Source: a virus. Taken from it: a stretch of 22,040 bases of DNA. This document shows positions 21,584-22,040 of this stretch, piece after piece. The stretch is taken from positions 1 to 22,040 of IMG/VR virus record IMGVR_UViG_3300031772_000323; one strand, 5' to 3'. The translations under genes and the position numbers were made by a program. How positions within the stretch are numbered: position 1 is the stretch's first letter; every line of letters begins with the position of its first letter. The notes below the pieces were generated by a model, which was given only the letters and a program-made list of their open reading frames with translations, did not search any database and was not told the origin of the DNA.

Positions 21584-21949
21584 TTGGCATTCGCACAAGG
21601 GATAATGACGCAAGCCTGGAATCAGATTTTCTCAGATAATAAAAGGGCTGTTACATTGTATCATGTGACTAAAAGTAAATCCAATTTGACAGGGACAGAA
21701 CAGTTGTCATATGATTCTGGAGCAAGCGTCGAGTTGATATTCTTCAAGACAGATGTGAGATATGAATTTGGTCTGGAAGGTCTTATAGAAAAAGGAGACT
21801 GTTTGGTATTTGACAAGCCGAATAACAACAGCTTACAGAGGGATGATAAGATTGTAGTCGACGGAGAAACATTCTTAATCAGACAAGTGATTACGTGGAG
21901 AAGCAGGGACTTGTATGTTTTTGATGCTTGTAATGGTTATAAGATATGA
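21584..21949 (+). CDS. Head closure / head-tail joining protein
   Basis: The 121-residue protein follows the connector with no gap (TTG at 21584 directly after TAA). Its beta-rich sequence, with VTLYHVTKS, VELIFFKTDVRYEFGLEG, KGDCLVFDK, RDDKIVVDGETFLIRQV and a final YVFDACNGY, fits the small beta-barrel stopper or head-closure proteins (SPP1 gp16-like) that plug the neck after packaging. Position between connector and gp10-like gene agrees. The family match is by pattern and order, not by a unique motif. An ATG at 21605 is an alternative start but would remove the N-terminal 7 residues. The TGA overlaps the next ATG. Confidence 0.65.
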   Translation: MAFAQGIMTQAWNQIFSDNKRAVTLYHVTKSKSNLTGTEQLSYDSGASVELIFFKTDVRYEFGLEGLIEKGDCLVFDKPNNNSLQRDDKIVVDGETFLIRQVITWRSRDLYVFDACNGYKI

Positions 21950-22040
21950 AATTTGACGAGGAGCATTTCAAGGCTAGTCTTATTCCTTTATTGGATAAAA
22001 TTGGGTTTGCAATAGAAGGCAAGGCAAAAGAATTATGTCC
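21946..22040 (+). CDS. Start of a gp10-like neck/tail-completion protein (cut by window edge)
   Basis: An open frame of 31 codons starts in an ATGA overlap with the preceding stop (21946-21949) and runs off the right edge. It reads MKFDEEHFKASLIPLLDKIG, then IEGKAKELCP. A helix followed by A-K-x-L-C-P is the usual beginning of HK97 gp10-like proteins, where the next residues are normally a V-D-T-G segment. The position after the head closure gene agrees. Only the first part is visible. Confidence 0.7.
   Translation, partial: MKFDEEHFKASLIPLLDKIGFAIEGKAKELC

Noticed and set aside
1-22040. CRISPR array, tRNA genes, insertion sequence or attachment site
   Set aside because: The gaps between genes are short (none over about 105 bases after the first 120) and contain promoters and leaders. 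I saw no regularly spaced repeats, cloverleaf, transposase gene or terminal inverted repeats. An attachment site cannot be judged without the flanks.

Overview
The window looks like the packaging and virion-assembly region of a tailed virus (HK97-fold capsid, Caudoviricetes-like) that infects an archaeon, or a provirus of one. The order of recognisable genes is typical of tailed viruses: probable small terminase, large terminase, portal, SPP1-gp7/MuF-type head morphogenesis protein, prohead protease, major capsid protein, head-tail connector, head closure protein, and the start of a gp10-like neck/tail-completion gene at the right edge. The archaeal assignment rests on TTTAAAT-type TATA boxes in the intergenic gaps, GGTGAT/GGAGG ribosome-binding sites with GTG and TTG starts, AGG/AGA- and ATA-rich codon use, and exported proteins full of N-glycosylation sequons and Thr-rich linkers of the kind common in archaeal (for example DPANN) surface proteins. 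The host cannot be named from the sequence. Every gene I support is on the + strand.

Layout. (1) 1-2650: a cassette of small genes of mostly unknown role. It holds a Cys-containing gene fragment, a 31-residue membrane peptide, a class I methyltransferase-like protein, an ASCH-domain protein with an inserted zinc ribbon, two small membrane proteins, a coiled-coil protein and two zinc-ribbon proteins. (2) 2650-4741: terminase unit. (3) 4742-13254: a long unit with a Cys-rich protein, the portal, a transthyretin-like beta-sandwich protein, two large exported glycoprotein-like proteins (one with tail-fibre-like repeats), a small membrane protein and the MuF-like protein. (4) 13255-13823: a free-standing HNH endonuclease with NUMOD3-like motifs and its own, probably leaderless, promoter. 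(5) 13824-16584: prohead protease, major capsid protein and two tandem paralogues. (6) 16642 to the end: small structural candidates, two more exported proteins, a second transthyretin-like protein, an XhlA-like membrane protein, the connector, the head closure protein and the gp10-like start.

Transcription and translation. Four of the units start with nearly the same 19-bp promoter motif (consensus TTGATATTTAAATTAGAAA), and in two cases the TGA stop of the upstream gene lies inside it. Within units, ATGA, GTGA or TGATG stop-start overlaps recur about ten times, pointing to translational coupling.

What is most unusual: four proteins with signal peptides, three of them very dense in sequons, are embedded among genes for cytoplasmic capsid assembly. 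The major capsid protein and the MuF-like protein also share a GGxGTAGYAxIPV motif, which in the capsid protein lies where the scaffold domain should be cut off. The connector gene has no ordinary start codon where its family and its ribosome-binding site say it should begin.
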